This document shows, in pieces, positions 63,424 through 64,000 of a stretch of DNA of 64,000 nt. The stretch comes from Anaerolineae bacterium. GTDB taxonomy: Bacteria > Chloroflexota > Anaerolineae > Aggregatilineales > J027. Numbering within the stretch: the first letter of the stretch is position 1; each line of letters opens with the position of its first letter. Both the position numbers and the translations under genes were made by a program. Under the pieces are notes generated by a model. The model worked only from the letters and a program-made list of their open reading frames with translations. It had not been told where the DNA came from and made no database searches. The stretch covers positions 190,219 to 254,218 of the forward strand of contig JAJTXY010000002.1 in NCBI GenBank assembly GCA_021463865.1. The letters run 5' to 3'.

Positions 63424-63971
63424 CCGATACCCAGTGGCCCCGTTACATGGTGCTGCATCAGGAGCAGGATGATAAACCCCATCAACATGCTGGAACGGTT
63501 CATGCCCCCGATGCGGAGATGGCTCTACTTAATGCGAGGGATGTGTTTGTGCGCCGTCCCGATTGTGTCAGTTTATGGGTGGTGCGGGCCGATCTCATTT
63601 TTACGCGCACCCAAGAGGAACTGGCCCTGCACCCCGAATGGCTTGATAGCATCCAGCCGAGGGGCGACACCGCCGAAACCTATTATGTGTTTGCCAAGCT
63701 GACACAAAAAGGCCAGTTTTCGTATGTCGGGGAAGTCGAGGCCGAAAATCCAGCCCGCGCCTTGAAAATGGCCCTGCAAAAATATGGGGATATAGCTGGT
63801 CTGGCGTGGTGGGTGTTTCCAGTGAAGGCCGTTTTGAAATCTACCCCCGATGATATTGAAGCGATGTTTGCCCCGGCAGCGGCCAAGGATTTCCGCGATC
63901 AAGCCAACTTCCATGCCTTGTCCGTGCTGCGAAAATTGATGCGAAAGCAGGAGACTTCGGATGAACCCTGA
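63420..63971 (+). CDS. paaB: Phenylacetyl-CoA epoxidase subunit PaaB, duplicated form
   Basis: 183 residues, about twice the usual 95. The start at 63420 overlaps the paaA stop; longer in-frame reading is inside paaA. The first half has the PaaB core WPRYMVLHQ and [20 protein letters not shown], then [10 protein letters not shown]. The second half has the same spacing and fold pattern: YVFAKLTQ, then [31 protein letters not shown], followed by the PaaB-type tail [20 protein letters not shown]. This is a fused tandem PaaB, so one chain could fill both sites that a PaaB dimer occupies. Confidence 0.9.
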   Translation: MTDTQWPRYMVLHQEQDDKPHQHAGTVHAPDAEMALLNARDVFVRRPDCVSLWVVRADLIFTRTQEELALHPEWLDSIQPRGDTAETYYVFAKLTQKGQFSYVGEVEAENPARALKMALQKYGDIAGLAWWVFPVKAVLKSTPDDIEAMFAPAAAKDFRDQANFHALSVLRKLMRKQETSDEP

Positions 63972-64000
63972 ATTGAAGCAGGCATTGGTAGATTATTTGC
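63961..64000 (+). CDS. paaC: Start of paaC, cut by the window edge
   Basis: ATG at 63961 opens [13 protein letters not shown], overlapping the end of paaB by 11 bases. PaaC, the structural subunit pairing with PaaA, normally follows PaaB. Only 13 residues are visible, so the call rests on position. Confidence 0.55.
   Translation, partial: MNPELKQALVDYL

Overview
The window looks like a chromosomal segment of an aerobic, heterotrophic bacterium, most likely a member of the Chloroflexota (Anaerolineae-like). This placement is an inference. It rests on the mix of gene families: MoxR-DUF58 beside a membrane-fused spermidine-synthase-like protein and a DUF1461 protein, a YvcK with an N-terminal membrane anchor, eukaryotic-type Ser/Thr kinases (one with nSTAND and WD40 parts), secreted PPC-repeat proteins, a BMP-type nucleoside ABC importer, and a duplicated PaaB. 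I found no rRNA, tRNA, CRISPR array, transposase or phage gene. Coding density is high, many genes overlap by ATGA/TAATG or a few bases, and GTG/TTG starts with good Shine-Dalgarno (SD) sequences are common.

Layout. 1-1.9 kb (minus strand): 3'-truncated cytidine deaminase and a CNNM/CorC membrane protein. 2-5 kb: DNA polymerase III delta' subunit, then a methyltransferase plus SET-domain pair flanked by two repeat-bearing intergenic stretches. 5-9.7 kb: glutamate synthase large subunit with no small subunit beside it. 9.8-10.3 kb: a small PD40 protein with an apparent frameshift. 10.4-14.6 kb: two secreted PPC-repeat proteins. 14.6-17.5 kb: a CGNR/ABATE-type regulator divergent from an MFS exporter and azlCD. 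17.6-22.2 kb: MoxR, DUF58, membrane spermidine-synthase-like and DUF1461 genes. 22.3-28.8 kb: yvcK, gap, pgk, a Ser/Thr kinase and tpiA, a central-carbon block. 28.8-30.3 kb: a membrane protein with a degenerate HExxH motif.

30.4-35.5 kb encodes a BMP/PnrA-type nucleoside importer (binding protein, double ATPase, two permeases). Its ATPase carries an unusual pair of hydrophobic segments inside the second nucleotide-binding domain. A VTT/DedA-like gene converges on it. 36.3-48.3 kb is a nine-gene same-strand block: duplicated solute-binding protein, FtsX/MacB-type permease, lipoprotein adaptor, two LolD/MacB-type ATPases, LysM protein, sensor kinase and OmpR-type regulator. It is preceded by three 7-bp direct repeats at exact 11-bp spacing, a typical OmpR/PhoB-family operator, so the operon may be self-regulated. 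This is my best candidate for a little-described system.

48.3-52.9 kb (minus strand) holds a GNAT acetyltransferase and branched-chain 2-oxoacid dehydrogenase E2, E1-beta and E1-alpha genes. 53.1-58.8 kb has a small hypothetical gene and a 1635-residue kinase-nSTAND-WD40 protein with a small membrane protein behind it. 58.8-64 kb carries a thiolase, an enoyl-CoA hydratase, an AT-rich pentapeptide-repeat gene, and the start of a phenylacetyl-CoA epoxidase operon (paaA, duplicated paaB, start of paaC). Together with the branched-chain oxoacid dehydrogenase, this suggests use of amino acids and aromatic acids as carbon sources.
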